This document shows positions 20,669-34,479 of a DNA stretch of 64,000 nucleotides, one piece after another. The translations under genes and the position numbers were made by a program. The DNA comes from Platycnemis pennipes (lineage: Eukaryota > Arthropoda > Insecta > Odonata > Platycnemididae). Below the pieces are notes generated by a model, which was not told the origin of the DNA, ran no database searches, and was given only the letters and a program-made list of their open reading frames with translations. Numbering within the stretch: position 1 is the first letter of the stretch; every line of letters begins with the position of its first letter. The stretch is from positions 56,090,872 to 56,154,871 of the forward strand of contig OW121852.1 of the NCBI GenBank assembly GCA_933228895.1, in the 5' to 3' direction.

Positions 20669-23550
20669 GGTTCAATATCGCCTTTAAGCTAGCATGTATA
20701 TGTCTTTTACGTATACCTTCTAACCTCCTTGGGCCAATGAAGAATGAATGAGAAAGACATATCGACCAGTAAATAAGAATATTATTTCTTAGCATTGAAA
20801 AATAATTGTGAAGCGGGACAAGGGGGTTGGGCCGCCATAGGCGGAGAGGGGGATCGAGCCCCTTAGTATGTCTAAATCATTACAAGGCGGATCTCCTAAG
20901 ATTCGTTTGATGCAGCTCTCCGCTGGTTTCTTCTATCAGCTAACCTCTTAATTTTTGTTTAATTCTTCTCTTTTACGCCCTCACTTTTCGCTCCATATCT
21001 CTCTCTAGTGAATGAGTTGAAATAAATCAAGCCACGAGTTTACAAACTGAGCAGTCATAATGCCTGATAAGTGCTATTATTGATGAATGTTGAACTATGA
21101 ACATACGAATGTGGTTCAATTGATGGTGAGGAATATGTATATGTGCGTCCTTTACATTACTGAAAATGTATTGCAAGATCATGACCAAAAATTTACCCTG
21201 TCCTCCAACTTAATATACAATTCATGGTTCTCTAGATATGCTAACGTAAAAGGCAAGGTGAAAATTTGAAATGTTTAACACCTCATGCTCTCTAACACTG
21301 GAATTGCGAAAGAAAAAAAAAGTTTAAAAAGAATTATTCATGTAACACAAGGCCTAAAAATGTTCAAAAACGTTTTGAAAGATGAATAGTTACGAGCTGG
21401 AAAAATATGGTGGACATTGAAATGCATGCACCTGATGCTGTCTGTGAATGAAGAGTCATCAAAGTCATCGGATATTGTAAAAATGGATGCCGGTCATTTA
21501 GCAGAGATTTTCCTTGGCAGTATATTCCAAATAGACTGTAGTATTTGGTTGGTTTAGGAGATCGAGAGAGATAATACAATATAGCGGTCGATAAAAAGCA
21601 GCGAAGGAAAGCTTATTTTCGTTTTGGAGGATGGAGGGAGAATCTACCAAAGAAGCAGTAGGCTTGAGAAATTACGAGGAAAAGATACATTTTTGTATGG
21701 ATGATACTTGCAGCAAATATTTTTTTAAAGTTAATTATTCTGAAATACATTGAAACTTGTACGATCTTTTGCATTTTTCCACTTTTAACTTGAATAGTAG
21801 ACCGTGAGCACCAAATTAAATTTTCTTGGCCGAAGTCACATTGGAATAATGGACCTCTCTTTGGTTGTTGGATGCACGCATAAGTCATAATTTCGTTTGA
21901 ATCTCTGATAATTTCACGAGCAAAATGCGCGAGGCATTTTTATCAACATTAGCCAGACAGGAAGTTTTGAAATAATATAAGACCAATTTTATAATGTTTG
22001 TATGAATGCTTTTACAGGATTTTGTCAAGAATCAAACATTGTTCTCCTGTAGAAAAACAAAAATGTTCGCTTATGCTTCCACCAATCGACTGCTAATACA
22101 ATCGAGTTGTACAGGATTGATTATACACACGTGAATGTAAAATTTCTATAGTATTTAGCTCTCGCGTCAGCTACCTGACATTCTGATTAACTTGCTTCTT
22201 CAAATTAGGCGTGTCGGCATTAAACAAATTTACCTACTTATCTTCTGCGATAACCAATGGTTAACGGTCACTCGATTTTTAAAAACAAATCTTTACCTAG
22301 ATAACTAATCACGTGAAAATTGGTTAATGAAAGTTTTTTTTTCAAGAAGCATACCTAACTTAATCAGATGTTCGGTGATAATAATATACTTTCTAATATA
22401 TTAAGGCTGCAACTAATGAGCACCAAACCACTATGGAGGATTCTTTAGTATTATTCATATAGTAAACAATATAGTGTTTATATACTCTTATATAATGAAT
22501 TAATTATATCATGACGTATAATAGATTGTCTTCATGATCTAATGCAATATATTAATGATATAATATCATCAAAATAAAATTTCCTTTATGCAAACCACTT
22601 CCTATAAAGTTATTTATGATGGAAATTAATGTACGCCTGCGGTGAGAGCTAAGATACAAGCAATTTCGAGTGTCATCAAGATGGACTTGGACCCCTTTAG
22701 TCCCAATCTCTCCTCACGTAAGAAGCTTTAAATCAAATTACACAGATATCCCTCCGCAAAAATATCTGCAAAATTTGGTTAAATTACACCACGCGAAGGA
22801 TGGAGAATGAGAGCGCCTACGCGGCTCCATGAGCCAATTAAGAAAATTACGTTAGTAGACTCTTGGGAATAGGTCATGTAGCACTCCAAGAGTATTCTTA
22901 GCTCAATAACCTATGTGTATAATTCTAAATATTAATTTATGTAGTCGATGTAGTCTAACATTAAAAGCCTAAAGTACTTTCTGTGGCTTTTTTGGCCCAT
23001 TGTTCACTTATCAATTTTATTCCCGTTCGCGTATTTTAGTAGTAATGCATCGTTTTGTCTTGCTTATAATGTGCATAGTCTCATTTATAGTATGTCAATT
23101 TTATAGGCTTTTGTCGATTAACCGTGTAAAACGTATGATCTTTTCGTGTTTTGAAACTTCTGTCATTAATATTGACTAGGAGCTACGCGAAATATGGACT
23201 ATTCAGTCTCAATGTCACCTCCAAATAACGACGGCTTATTATTATCATTTCCCTTCATTATTTCATCCAAAAGTAGTGGTTTATGTTGTATGTGAGTACC
23301 TGGTGGAGTGTGGAGATTATTTCAAGTTCACCACTTTGTCCATTTTACACACGTGGCAGATTCCATGATATATTTGTTACTTCCGGCAGAAACACGAGAA
23401 ATGTGCATAAAAGTGAGTTGTGGTATAGAACCGCTGGAATATTGCTTAAACACCGTAACTGATTTGTATTATACTGCGAGTGTGTTGGAAGTATCTGGGT
23501 AAATAAACCTTCGATCTGGGCTATTATCGATAGAGATACCAGAAAAAACA
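20669..23550. other. No gene seen
   Basis: AT-rich sequence, most extreme at about 22380-22620. A small GC-rich patch near 20815-20870 (GGGGGATCGAGCCCC) could be a remnant of a tRNA-related repeat. No gene was recognised. Confidence 0.45.
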
Positions 23551-24240
23551 GTCATCATCATCATCAATGGTCAACAATCCTAGGATTGGTTTGACGTAGC
23601 TTTACACTCTATTCTTCTGTCGACCAACCTTTTCATTGTGACGTAATTTTTCTCTTTTTCATCCCTCACAACCTGTTCCATGTATCTCATACGAGGTCTG
23701 CCTTTTCCAATCTTCCCGTTCACTTCTCCCTTGACGATTGTCTTCATCAGGCCATCATGTCTCAAGATATGGCCGATTAAGTTGTCCCTTCTTCTTTTTA
23801 GAGTTGTCAGCAGACTTCTCTTTTCTCCCACTCTTCTTAGGACTTCATCGTTACTTACTCGGTCGATCTATTTAATCTTCATCATTCTTCTGTCGCACCA
23901 TATTTCGAATGCTTCTACCCTTTTCTTCTCCGCTGCTCTCATCGTCCATACCTCACTGCCGTAAAATAACATGCTCCAGATGTATGTTCTGATGAATGGT
24001 TTCCTTACTTCTACGCTTGTATTTCCAGCGGTAAGTAGATTCTTCTTTTTATAGAAGGCCCTCTTTGCCTGGGATATTCTACTAACTATTTCTTTCTTGC
24101 TTCGCCCACCATTGGTTACTTCAAAGGTAACAGAACTCTGTTACATCTTCCAGTTTGTGTTTTCCTAGTTTGGCATTGGTTTTGGCCTCTTCTTTCTTGC
24201 TGCACACCAATATCTTAGTCTTCTTCTTATTTATAAAAAA
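23551..24240 (-). mobile_element. Family L LINE, longest 3' fragment
   Basis: On the minus strand this encodes the last part of the LINE reverse-transcriptase ORF. Working from the 3' end, the frame 23580-23831 reads GEKRSLLTTLKRRRDNLIGH, then ILRHDGLMKTI, GRPRMRYMEQVV and MKRLVDRR, ending in ATSNQS and a stop. Further upstream (23832-24240), after small frame changes, come the usual FYGSE- and WT-type region, RISQAKRAFYKKK-like sequence and KLEDVTEF-like sequence. The 3' terminus is CAATCCTAGGATTG next to an ATC trinucleotide tail at 23551-23565. It is 5'-truncated and inactive. Confidence 0.85.
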
Positions 24241-25379
24241 AACAGTCACTGAGGCAATAAAGAATCAACGTTCCCCAAATTCTTCTCCAATTTCTAAAAC
24301 ATTCTTCTAATCTACGTTAGTGTAAACGCTTGCATTAGTATTAGCTGTGTAACTGTATTAACTAACCTTATTATGTATCTCACACAGACCCAAGTAAACC
24401 TGGCGTCTACATGGTAAATTGCTAGGCTATACCTATTATCTACTCGTTCATTGTGACTCCAATATATTCGCCATTCTTCCTCATTTTACAACCAAATAAC
24501 TCAAGTCTTACCGGTCTGAGAGGCCTTCATGGGTGGGCCATACCTAAGCTTAACTTTTACTGTTAAAAGAATGTGATGGGACAGAATCGGCAGAATGTGG
24601 TTGCTTCGTCGATTTTGTGCATTGAATACCATGTGACCAAATGCAACATTATTTGTTGGTCAGGGCCCTCGAGTAACGTATTCTACCAATGAATGATCCA
24701 TTTCTGCATACAAATATAGTGGTCGATAACACACTTCATTATAAGAAAATTAACAATATTGGAATATATCTCAAAATCAAATGCAGTTCTATATTTAGAG
24801 TGAGGAGTTTTAATTGTAAGGTCGTATTTGCTGGTAGGATTCATTTAATGGGAAAATTCACGAGAATTTACTTCGTGCTGGGAGTTTGACCTTAGAGTTT
24901 GACGTAAGACTCATTAATTTTTGAAAGTTGCCTTCTAGTCATTTAATCTCTGTTGTGACGCGCTTGTTGACGCTTTGCATGTCATTACTTGATTGACGTG
25001 TTACGAATTTCAGAATCATTAAAAAAAATGTGGTGCCATGAGGCATAATCCCCCTTTTAATCGACTAATTAGCAAAAGGTTAAATGAAATAACGATTTCG
25101 AATGCATATCAATATAAATCAGGTATTGAATCAAAGTTCAGAGGTTATGCTGTCCACTTATATTTGATACACGCAAATACACAACACGTATTTCTACGCC
25201 TAGGGCGTCCTACAATTCGTTATAACGTACAATGGCTGTTACATCAAAGTACAAAAAGTGGGGAATTATTGACCAATAAGGGTGGGAAAAGAAAGGAGGG
25301 GGGTTTGGTTTATGGTGAATAGCAGGGAGTATTCTGAAAGGTGAACTTCCGGATGATTGGAGGTTCGGGATTGTCCTAA
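24241..25379. other. No gene seen
   Basis: AT-rich sequence with no recognised feature, apart from a short G-rich patch near 25285-25310. Confidence 0.45.
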
Positions 25380-27000
25380 GGAGGGGGAGAGAGGAAGTGA
25401 AAATGTTGAGTAAGGCGGAGGAAGGAGGTGTAAGGAGTGGTAGCTTGGGTCCCCGCCTGGATTAAGAATAAAACGGGGGAGTGAGTATCAAATGCCACAT
25501 AGTTTAAAAACTTGATTTTCCTCTTCTTCCTATTAATAAATCTCCCACTGCTCCAACATATCCAGGCTTTGTCTCTATTTCTCATAATGGAGAATCTTCA
25601 CATCGAATTCTATGCAATTAGACTCCTCTATTAGGTGTTTTACAAGATGGGATTTTGGATCATTGTTAGTAAAGCACTTCTTATGTCCGTTCATTCCAAT
25701 TTCAAAATTTCTCCCCGTTTTCCCTATATACTCTGATCCCACGTGTCACAAGTCGCTTCATGCACTTCGGACTTCTCTGGGATCGTATGTGTCTTTGGCT
25801 TTATTTAATATGTCTCGCCTCATGTCAGTGGAGTGTAAAATGTGATTTTGTATTTGTTTCTGGGAAACTTTTAGCTGCTTTGTACCACCCTATGACGAGA
25901 TCAGATAGCGTGGCGTATGTTTGTTTTCTCATTGCATTCCTTGGTGGAAGTAATGCGTTGTATAGCTAACTTCTTTTGACCCTTTCAAAATTTCTTCTGT
26001 TAAGGAGGCCTGATAGCCGTTGGCCGATGCAATGTATTTCTTGTTGTTCACTTCGTTGTCAAAATTGTCATTGGGAAGCGGAATACTTAACATTCAGTGG
26101 ATCATGGAAAGCGGCTATTTTATGGGACATTGTGTGGTAGGAATCATTGTGCGTAACATTGTGCGTGGTCAGTGTATAAGGGTTTACGGTAAATGTCAGA
26201 GGTATTCCCTTGATACTCTGTGAAATAAATATGCTCAGATCCAAAATATTTATCTCCTCCTCTGACTCTATCTCAATAGTAAAAACGAAACGTGGTTGTA
26301 AAGAACTAAACAAAACTCAGTCGCTTGCCAATGGCTGCTGATCCAACATCACAAAACGTCGTCAACCAATAAAATACATAGTATAAATGCTTAAAATTGG
26401 AATTAAAAAGTTTACATTCAAATTCATCAATAAAAATGTCAGCTAGTAACGGAGATAACGGTGATCCCTTGGCAGGATCCTCTTGTTGGAGGCAATAATC
26501 CCCATTGAATAAAAAATAGCTTTGTTTCGTGCATATGTCTAAAAGACATACCAACTCATCAACTTTTATAGGGTTACATGCTGAGTTTAGCAAAATATCT
26601 TTAGTAACGTTCAATGTTTCTTTTGCGGGAACTGAAGTAAACAAGTTCTTGAAATCGAAGGATAATAGGCATAATAGATTATCTGGGATGGTCAATTTAT
26701 ATAATTGTCAACTGAAGGATGGGAAAATTATCTTTTTGGAGCTTTATGAGGCCATAGAGTCTCGGAAGAAGAAGTTCATTTGGATAACTCAAATATTTTC
26801 CCTGCCACTGGATAAGGCCGAACAAGACCTGGTACTGGTTTCCACTTCTAGTCGTGGGGTCGTTTCTTGAGCTAACGAAAGAGTTGTCAGTAATATAATC
26901 AGTGCATGTGCCTTTCATGCGTGTTCTCAAGTCTGTTTCCGCACTAATAGGCGCTTCAGGCCGGGAGAAAAGGTATAAGGATGGCAACGGAAGGAGAAAA
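25380..27000 (-). pseudogene. Penelope-like reverse transcriptase and GIY-YIG relic
   Basis: Minus strand, 5' to 3'. Near 26700-26770, PRLYGLIKLQKDNFPI is the first RT motif of Penelope-like elements (usually PRLYGLPKIHK). Near 26640-26680, LLSFDFKNLFTSVP is motif A with its Asp. Near 26450-26490, QEDPAKGSPLSPLLADIF is motif B. Motif C appears out of frame as LVDDVL near 26340-26360. ILDLSIF and SHKIAAFHD follow at 26080-26250. A GIY-YIG nuclease follows, with EYIGKTGRNFEIGMNGHKK at about 25685-25735 and LVKHLIEESN, then KILHYEKQRQSLDMLEQWEI near 25540-25605. The RT/GIY-YIG order is diagnostic of Penelope-like elements. Frameshifts, stops and a deletion of part of the finger region make it inactive. 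I found no terminal unit or tail beside it. Confidence 0.85.
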
Positions 27001-30000
27001 AGGCTATTGGAAATCCCACACATGCTTACATGGTCACATTTGTGTAATTTATTCCCTGAAATGATGTCCCCACGTAACGCCAGATGCAGTCGAATTTATT
27101 CAATAGGACTCGCTAAACTTTTCATGACCTACGAGGTGAAATTTTTCTTTCTTTTACACATTTTTATAAACTTACATTGCTTATGATAATTGTATTTTTA
27201 TATTTTGACAGTTCGCAAATATATTATTCTCTTACATTATTACCAATACACTCCAACGCGTCACTGTATCCCAGATTTTGCTTTCTGTAAATTCATGTTG
27301 AGTTTTTCTCCATTTTATGGGATTAACAATTAGACTCTGGATTTATCTTTTAGCATATCGTAATCCTTTTCCTATTTTTACTTTAGTCCCTTGCTTATCC
27401 GCCTTGCTCATATTTGACTTGTAATTAAGATTTTACTGCGCCCCGACTATTCCTCATGCCCATCAATTTCTCTTCATTCACGTGTACTCACATTGAGTGT
27501 ACTATCATTCTAGTCTTTACGAAGGATTATTAAACCCTTGCGGTCAAGCTAATTTTGGAATCGGAACTTCTTTTACTTCTGGGCGCTTATCGCGTGAAAC
27601 AAGGCGTATCAGTGCTGTCGAATTTCGTTAACTGTCTAAATATTTTCATATTTACCAAACAATCCCCTCACTATTTCCCCGTGAACAAACACCACGTTCT
27701 GTACTGTCTATCTATTTTTGCACCCATGATTCACTTATGGAACCCTTACAGCCTCCCCCGATATTCAAGAGAGATAGTCCGCATTGAAGAGTAGAGAGTT
27801 GAAACTCATCAAAATATTCACTTTCACACCTTGCCCACATTTTGTCCTCCCATTTCTGACTCTAAAACGCGATGTAACTTTTGACGTCTCAACTCTGTGC
27901 TTAGCAGAATTTTTTTAATATGATCGGTTATTATTTGTAACAATAGTCCTTTAGCCTCTTTAGCTCGGGATTCCTTTCATCGGCGGAAGGATTTCCATAA
28001 CTCCCCGTCTTGTAATAATGTTCCCGGTATACCTCGGGGCGCAAAGGAAATGACGCACGGTATTATTTGCCGTGTTGGCCCTCTCCCATTTCTCCTCCTC
28101 TTATTCACACAATCGACTTTAGCAGAATTTCTGAGATTCATTTTTCCATATTTTTCTTTCGGCCTCAAATACTTACATACTCTTGATTAAGCTAACAAAC
28201 ATTTTAGTTGGATCCCGGGAAATTTTATGGCAAGGAAACTTACTTAGAGGTTTTCTTGACACGACATTCATCAGAAAAAGGATGATTTGGTGAAGTTGTA
28301 TCTGTATTTCCTGTTCCCGGTCAATTATTGCTGGCACGCAAGGTGAGAAATTTGGAAGTCGAATTTTAATGTACACCGATGTAGTCTTGGGACTCATGTC
28401 AATATTTATAAATAAGGAAGTCTGGTTTCAAGCACGTCCTGTAAAGTTCCATCAGCATTGGGAAAGTTAAAGGCTCTTTAGCATATAAATACTATTGAAT
28501 TATTTGCATACAAATTATTCGTAAAATTTCGTAAAAGGAGGCATTATGAAGTACGTTTTAAGGGATTAGTGAATTTATTATTTGTTGATGTGTATTTATG
28601 ACTGGTTGTTTACACTTTAAGATTGTTCCTCAGCTCCGATAAAAATTTATTTTGAGGTTTTCACGTTTTTATGGTATGGTAAATACATCACTTATACCAC
28701 CTCATACTACCTTAGGCAAAAGTGAGAACTCACCGAAAAAAAGCGGAAATTTTCTTTTCATTGTAAATGAAAAATATGTATGTTAGCTTAATCAACAGCG
28801 TGAAATAATTCAGAATTTCTTCCATGTTAATCTTTTGCTTACATTCATTCTCTTTTAACCGAGGGAACCAAGTAAATATTCGTCATACTGGTCTTTTATT
28901 ATTTTTTCAGCTTCACAAATTAAAAAAATTTAAACTAAACTGCCCTTAGCATTTAATGGGAACAAGAAACGAAAATAAATATAAACCTTCTTGTGAATAT
29001 TGGGAGTGGTCTTTCACAGGAGCTGAGGAATGAGGAAGGGTTAAATACGTATTGAAATTAATATTAGAGCCAAGAAATATTTGCATCTTTTTGTAAGGCC
29101 AAGTTTATATGCGCCTTCAAGAAAGGTGGGTTATTAGAAAGATTTTTAAATTTTTTTAGGAGGAGTGCTCGGTCCAAACCATAAATTTGACGAAACACAC
29201 ATCTGATATTCGAGTTGGTGTGTCATTGAGTTTACCAGTACGTACTACTCTGGCTACGTACTACGTACGGCTCTGGTTGGTACGTGCACTTTAAAATATG
29301 CTTTTGAATGATAGCTTTTATTCCTTGAGATACTTTATTATTTTTAACCACTGAAAATGAGGATTTAATGAAACATTATTGGATTTTCTAGCGTCCATAT
29401 GTTTGATAATTACTGTACCAGATTTTTCCTAGTGGACAGGGTTATTGTGAAAATATTAAGATCTGTGTGGGAAAAAGAAATGAGCTGCCTGTGAACGGGA
29501 AGTGGAAAACAAACATGAGGTAGGGATAATGGTCCTCTATAAATTCTTTCGGTCGAGTATACCACCACCATTGCTACAGTGTCACTGTGAAATGGATACT
29601 CTTTAATCACCTCTTCATAACACCGAATAACATGGAGTTTTGGTCACCTTAATTATCATATAAATCACCTTCGGTAAGATGAGGATAAGCCCTATCATTT
29701 ATTTTTCCTTTGTAGACATTACCTGCAAAAGTAAAGAATTGAGTTAGGTAAACACAGGACTCGGACTTTTTATTTTCTGCAAGATTTTTCTGGGAGTGTT
29801 GTCTGTCTCTTGCGTCAACTTTTGATTATTTTCATTCAGTGTGCGTTTAGTAAGTTTTTAGGGAATATTTAAGAATTGTAGCATTAATTTAGGGACCCGT
29901 ATTAGGTAATACAGTATTGAAAATAATAAGGAATTTTTTCCACGGCACTTGAGGTAGATGCAAAATACTGTTGAGGAATTTCATTCTTCTACGAGTACAA

Positions 30001-31129
30001 TTGTATCGAATCTGCAACCTTTATTTTCAGCTCAAATTTTTGCAGTCAGTAGTATCCAGCAGATGTATTTTCTCAAAAATTTGGATCCGGATCTTTCCTT
30101 AATACCGGGATGTGTCGTGCATTTTTTTCCAAATAGCCATACCAAGACAAAGCTTTTCATAAAACTTGAAATTTAACGTCCTACGTCACGCCTTTAAACA
30201 TAAGTTGGTGCTCCATTCTATCTATTTTCTATGAATATTTAATTTTAATGGAAAGTTGTTAACCTGCCACAAAAATAGCAAATGAACCATCGTCAAGAAC
30301 TTAATCTAGCATAAGTCTGCGTAGCCATTTTCTCTTGATCAAGGATATTGAGTGGCGCATCCATTTTACCCCTCACTGATGTAACTACCTACGCGTTTCA
30401 TCGTTATTCCTGAAAATCACATGAGAATGCAAATGTGTATTGTGCGAAAAATATAAATGCAGCACAAACACCAGTCCACTTATTCGTGGATTTGAAATTA
30501 GTGTCAATTAGGTAAAATTAGAAACTGATCTGTGTTTAATGCATGCCATTATGAATACTTTTAATCTAATTACATTAGAATCTTGGCCTTCTGTGAAAAG
30601 TACTAAATGCACTAAATCAAAGAGACGTCATAGTTCAATTCATATCATAGGACATCAATAATCTCATGCGAAAAACGTCCATATCCCATTTCATCAGAAG
30701 GGTTTCCACACAAATATTTTGATTGTTCTGCGTAAGAGTACCCCTTTATTGTTCAGAGAAGTCGGTGATTATTACAGTAGGTAAAGTGAAATGTGGGAGG
30801 TTGAAAAGATTCTCGAGTGAATGAACCCTACCAGTGTTTTCTACGTCAACAGCCGATATGGTAATTTATTTCATTATGGTTTGGGAAGCGGAGGAGAACT
30901 GATTGAAGGAAGTTGAGGGCGTTGCTCATCAGCATCAAAGTCAAGTGTGTGTGACAAGGAGTGACTCTACCGTTGTATGCTATGCACTACCGTTGAGTTA
31001 ACAGTCTAATAATAGTTGCATCATTAACGGCTCTGCTGTACTAAGTACATGTACAAAGAAAAGATGGGGAGTTCCACATGATATACATTTTCTAGTTCGA
31101 AATTAGTGTCATGCGGGTAAGATATTACA
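27001..31129. other. No gene seen
   Basis: About 4 kb of AT-rich sequence with no recognised gene, RNA or mobile element. Open frames here are short and lack domains. Confidence 0.45.
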
Positions 31130-31320
31130 CAAGAAACAATTAAGGAGGGGCATATGAATGGAAATAATGAAAAAGGAAGACCTTTCAAGAAATATATAGC
31201 GTAAATTTTTAAGGGTTTTAAAGAGAATAAATGCAAATAAAGAGGATAGCCGGTATAATGACTCAGTAGAGAGCTACGTCAAACCAACTTGATCGATGGC
31301 CCATGGTAATAATGATGATT
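31130..31320 (+). mobile_element. Degraded family L LINE 3' end
   Basis: GGAAGACCTTTCAAGAAATA parallels the GGRPRxxYxE-coding part of better copies. GAGAGCTACGTCAAACCAAC then parallels the ASNQ-coding end, and TAATGATGATTATG is a decayed trinucleotide tail. No intact frame remains. Confidence 0.5.
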
Positions 31321-31534
31321 ATGAAAATATTTGTGGTTGAATGCTGAGCAGGCGAATGGATGAAAGATTTCGTACTTTCCTGGCGTATGCAACGTAAAGT
31401 TTTCTCGAGGTCACCACCAGATTAGGATGCCTGCATCCCGTGTGTATCGGCAGTATCCGGTAAAATAATCGCCTAACAATGGACATTTGTACTCATCAGT
31501 GGACAAATCAGTTTGCCTTTCTCTTTTTACTTAG

Positions 31535-31580
31535 GTATCTAATAGGTACCTAATCTTTATTAGGTACCTTATCTTTTTCT
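31535..31580. repeat. Short direct repeat TAGGTACCTAATC
   Basis: TAATAGGTACCTAATCTTTA and TTAGGTACCTTATCTTT lie side by side with a period of about 22 bp. This is a small local duplication with no assigned function. Confidence 0.5.
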
Positions 31581-31929
31581 ATCCCAATGGGAAATTAATT
31601 TCTATTCGTTGATGTTTTTTTTGGTGAATTCCATTTACTTCTTGTGTACACTGAACACATTTGTTTGAAGGGAAGCAAAGAATTACATGGATGCAAATGA
31701 TTACATTTATTGATAAAAAATGTGTATTTCATCGTGATTCACAATGATATGCGATAGCAGTTCTCGGCATATGGTACGCAATTCAATTGACTTCGGTTAA
31801 GGGTTTGGAAAGAAAATATTTAGTCTGATGTACGACAGAGGAAGACTATTTTTACAGTTAGGTCATTACTTTCTTCAACTAGTTCGACAGGATAATATCA
31901 TTTTATCCATATAGGCTTTTACAATGCAA

Positions 31930-31988
31930 TGAGAGTGGCGAAGTGGAACCAGGCTGGGCCCGTAACCCAGAGGTCCGTGGATCGAAAT
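31930..31988 (+). pseudogene. tRNA-iMet-like pseudogene, 3' truncated
   Basis: GAGAGTGGCGAAGTGGAACC, then CTGGGCCCGTAACCCAG and AGGTCCGTGGATCGAAA match eukaryotic initiator tRNA-Met through the D arm, anticodon arm, variable loop and T loop. The anticodon position reads CGT instead of CAT, and the 3' half of the T stem and the acceptor strand are replaced by unrelated AT-rich sequence. It cannot fold into a full tRNA. It may be a reinserted tRNA fragment or a SINE head. Confidence 0.75.
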
Positions 31989-33809
31989 AACTGTATAATA
32001 TTATTTTAGTGTTCTCCTAGTATAAACTAGAATGACCTACTGCCAAACATCGCTGTAGTAACTTGAGGGATACAATATAGATGCATATGAAGTGCAATTT
32101 CCAGACTTTTATTCCAATACTTTTTTCCTATACTTATTTTCCTAACAGGCATATTTCCTAATAAACACTTATCCCATTCCCAATTTCCTAACCCATTTTT
32201 CGTTGGTCAATATTCCTAATTTGCTATTTTTCGCATTATTTTTTTATATTCCCTTGTTTTCCAAAATATTACCATTGTAACCAACAATTGTGCTGACTGG
32301 TATTGACAGTTCAAAATTAATTCAAACGAGCCATCTTGAAATTATTCGGTACTAACAATAAGTGATTGATAACGGTTACATCTATTGACGAGTAGGCACC
32401 CGATGAATGGGAAACATTCTAAGAATGTCGCAGAATACGGCGGAAAGAATGTAAAGCTCGAATAGTTACCCATCAAAGCTCAAGTTACCCATAATTTCAT
32501 CACAAAAATACGGAACATTCTCACCTACCGAATCGTGAGGAGGCTACAACAGAAGTTATCATACTTGCCTTAAAGAGCAACAAGGAGATCGTCCTAAAAA
32601 GTCCCCTTGTCAAATTCAAAGGTCTGAATCGCGTGGCGCACCATCAGGTATGCTGAGGTAATTTCCGGAAAGATAAAATTTGAAAAAGGGAATTAAATGA
32701 CGGGGAAGAACATATTTTACACCTAAACCTCAATCCTTAACTGAATTGGGTGATTTACCCGATCAATGCCGAAAAACAACTGATGATGAATATTTCCTAA
32801 TATTTCTTTGATTTCATTGACAAGGAAGAGTTTCAGGGAAGGGCATTGATATTTTCTCCCGAAATGAAAATGTTTAGACTTCGGAATATTAGTATTGCAC
32901 AAGTAGGGTTACCAATTTTACTCTTAGGAATGTTGATATCAGGATAATGATTTTTAGTCAAAATACACCGTAATCGTGTATTTGAAATAACTACATAAGT
33001 GCGCTTTTGGATTACTCAGGATAAATAAATATTTTGATATAGATTACATTCTTTTACTCAGCGTATTTACATAGCAATTAGTGAGAGATTTCTTAAAATT
33101 TTTAGCATCACTGATTTGTTTTATATTTCTCTTCATACTGCTTGAGACATTGTAACTAAGCTTTTGAATTTAGTTTCTCACTCAAACCACAAAAAATAAT
33201 GTAGTGAGTATATCGATTACCTACAAGAAATATCTGAATAATTTCTATATTGTTTTGAGCGAAATTACTTAATATTTGCAGGGTTACTAGACTAATTAAA
33301 GCATGATCTTGAACTTAAGGTTCATACGTGTGACTTGGTGATAAAAATGAAACTTATCAATGCTTGACGATAGAGGTTCCCCTCACTGCTACCTTTTTCA
33401 TATAGTCGCCCTCGGCCAATCTTCCACGAGACGATGCTGGCAATGAAGCTGTATTTTTCCCAATTTACTTCCCTATATTCACCACCTTCTTCACCGCCAA
33501 CAAATTTTCTTCCATTTTTTTGCATATGATGATAAATTTCTCCGTAACGATGACAAATCGTTCAGCGAAGATGAAAATGAAATATTTTGTCACTCATGTG
33601 GATGAATTGGATGGATTGTCACGCCACTAATGCACGTATTATTATTATCAGCCGAGTTTGTACCCTCAACGCTATTTGGTTACTATCATTGGTGGATGGG
33701 ATGAGAAATACAAATACCGAGAACACTTGTGAAAATGAGTAACGTAAAAATAATCTAACGGTTTCAAGATTGTATTGTCGTAAATAGAGGGCTTCTTATC
33801 CGTCTTCTT
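31989..33809. other. No gene seen
   Basis: AT-rich sequence. The region 32100-32230 repeats the word TTTCCTAA loosely several times. No gene was recognised. Confidence 0.45.
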
Positions 33810-33940
33810 GTCCATATATCACGGATTCGAATGCTATGCGTGACAATCATTTCTCACGGTAAACCTTAAACTGTACACCATCCAACAGACTTAACAATGG
33901 ACTCCATGTTAGCCCCACCCACCCCACCCGTCTCCGAGCT
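33810..33940 (+). mobile_element. Possible SINE family A remnant
   Basis: A B-box-like ACGGATTCGAATGC at about 33823-33836 is followed by CGGTAAACCTTAAACTGTAC and CTCCATGTTAGCCCCACCCA. These loosely parallel the GTGAACTGTGGACCCC and GGGTTTC-CTCCACCC words of the copy at 370-622. The match is weak. Confidence 0.3.
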
Positions 33941-34479
33941 GACTAAATTCGACTACGGGTTTTTCTGTAAAATTGTCTCATTTCCTGAAGGTTTGCACCT
34001 CTTTCGATAAAAAATCACCTATCAGGGAGGGTTTAAACCAGAGAGTTCCAAGATTTTCAAGGTAGTAGGCCGTTTTAGTGACAAAGCAATTGCCTTGAGG
34101 CGCACTTTTCAAAAAATCAATTTGATTTTGAATTAAAACAATATGCTTGATGGAAAATACCATTATTATTTTAAAAAGAAAGACAACTAAATACATTATG
34201 ACAAAAACCTCATTAAACAAGCATGCATATCTATTTAGATTAAATGTAAGTAAAAATTTATACTCTTTTTCGTGATCACATACCTCATCGTTCTCGGCCT
34301 CGAGTAGGACGCCCCTGGGTATAACTATCATTATACTACGTTTTGTCGAGTGAATACGCATCGTTGATCACGTGACTCACGTCGGGATGTTTTAGTTTAC
34401 TGCACTGTTCACCTTCGTCCGCGGATGTAGCAATTGTGGTGATGGAAATAAGAGCAGATGGAGGGCTTTAACCGTGCGA
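33941..34479. other. No gene seen
   Basis: No supported feature. The 127-codon minus-strand frame at 33978-34361 lacks any domain I recognise. Confidence 0.45.

Noticed and set aside
33978..34361. 127-codon minus-strand frame
   Set aside because: No domain, signal or splice context. Its composition is ordinary for AT-rich DNA.
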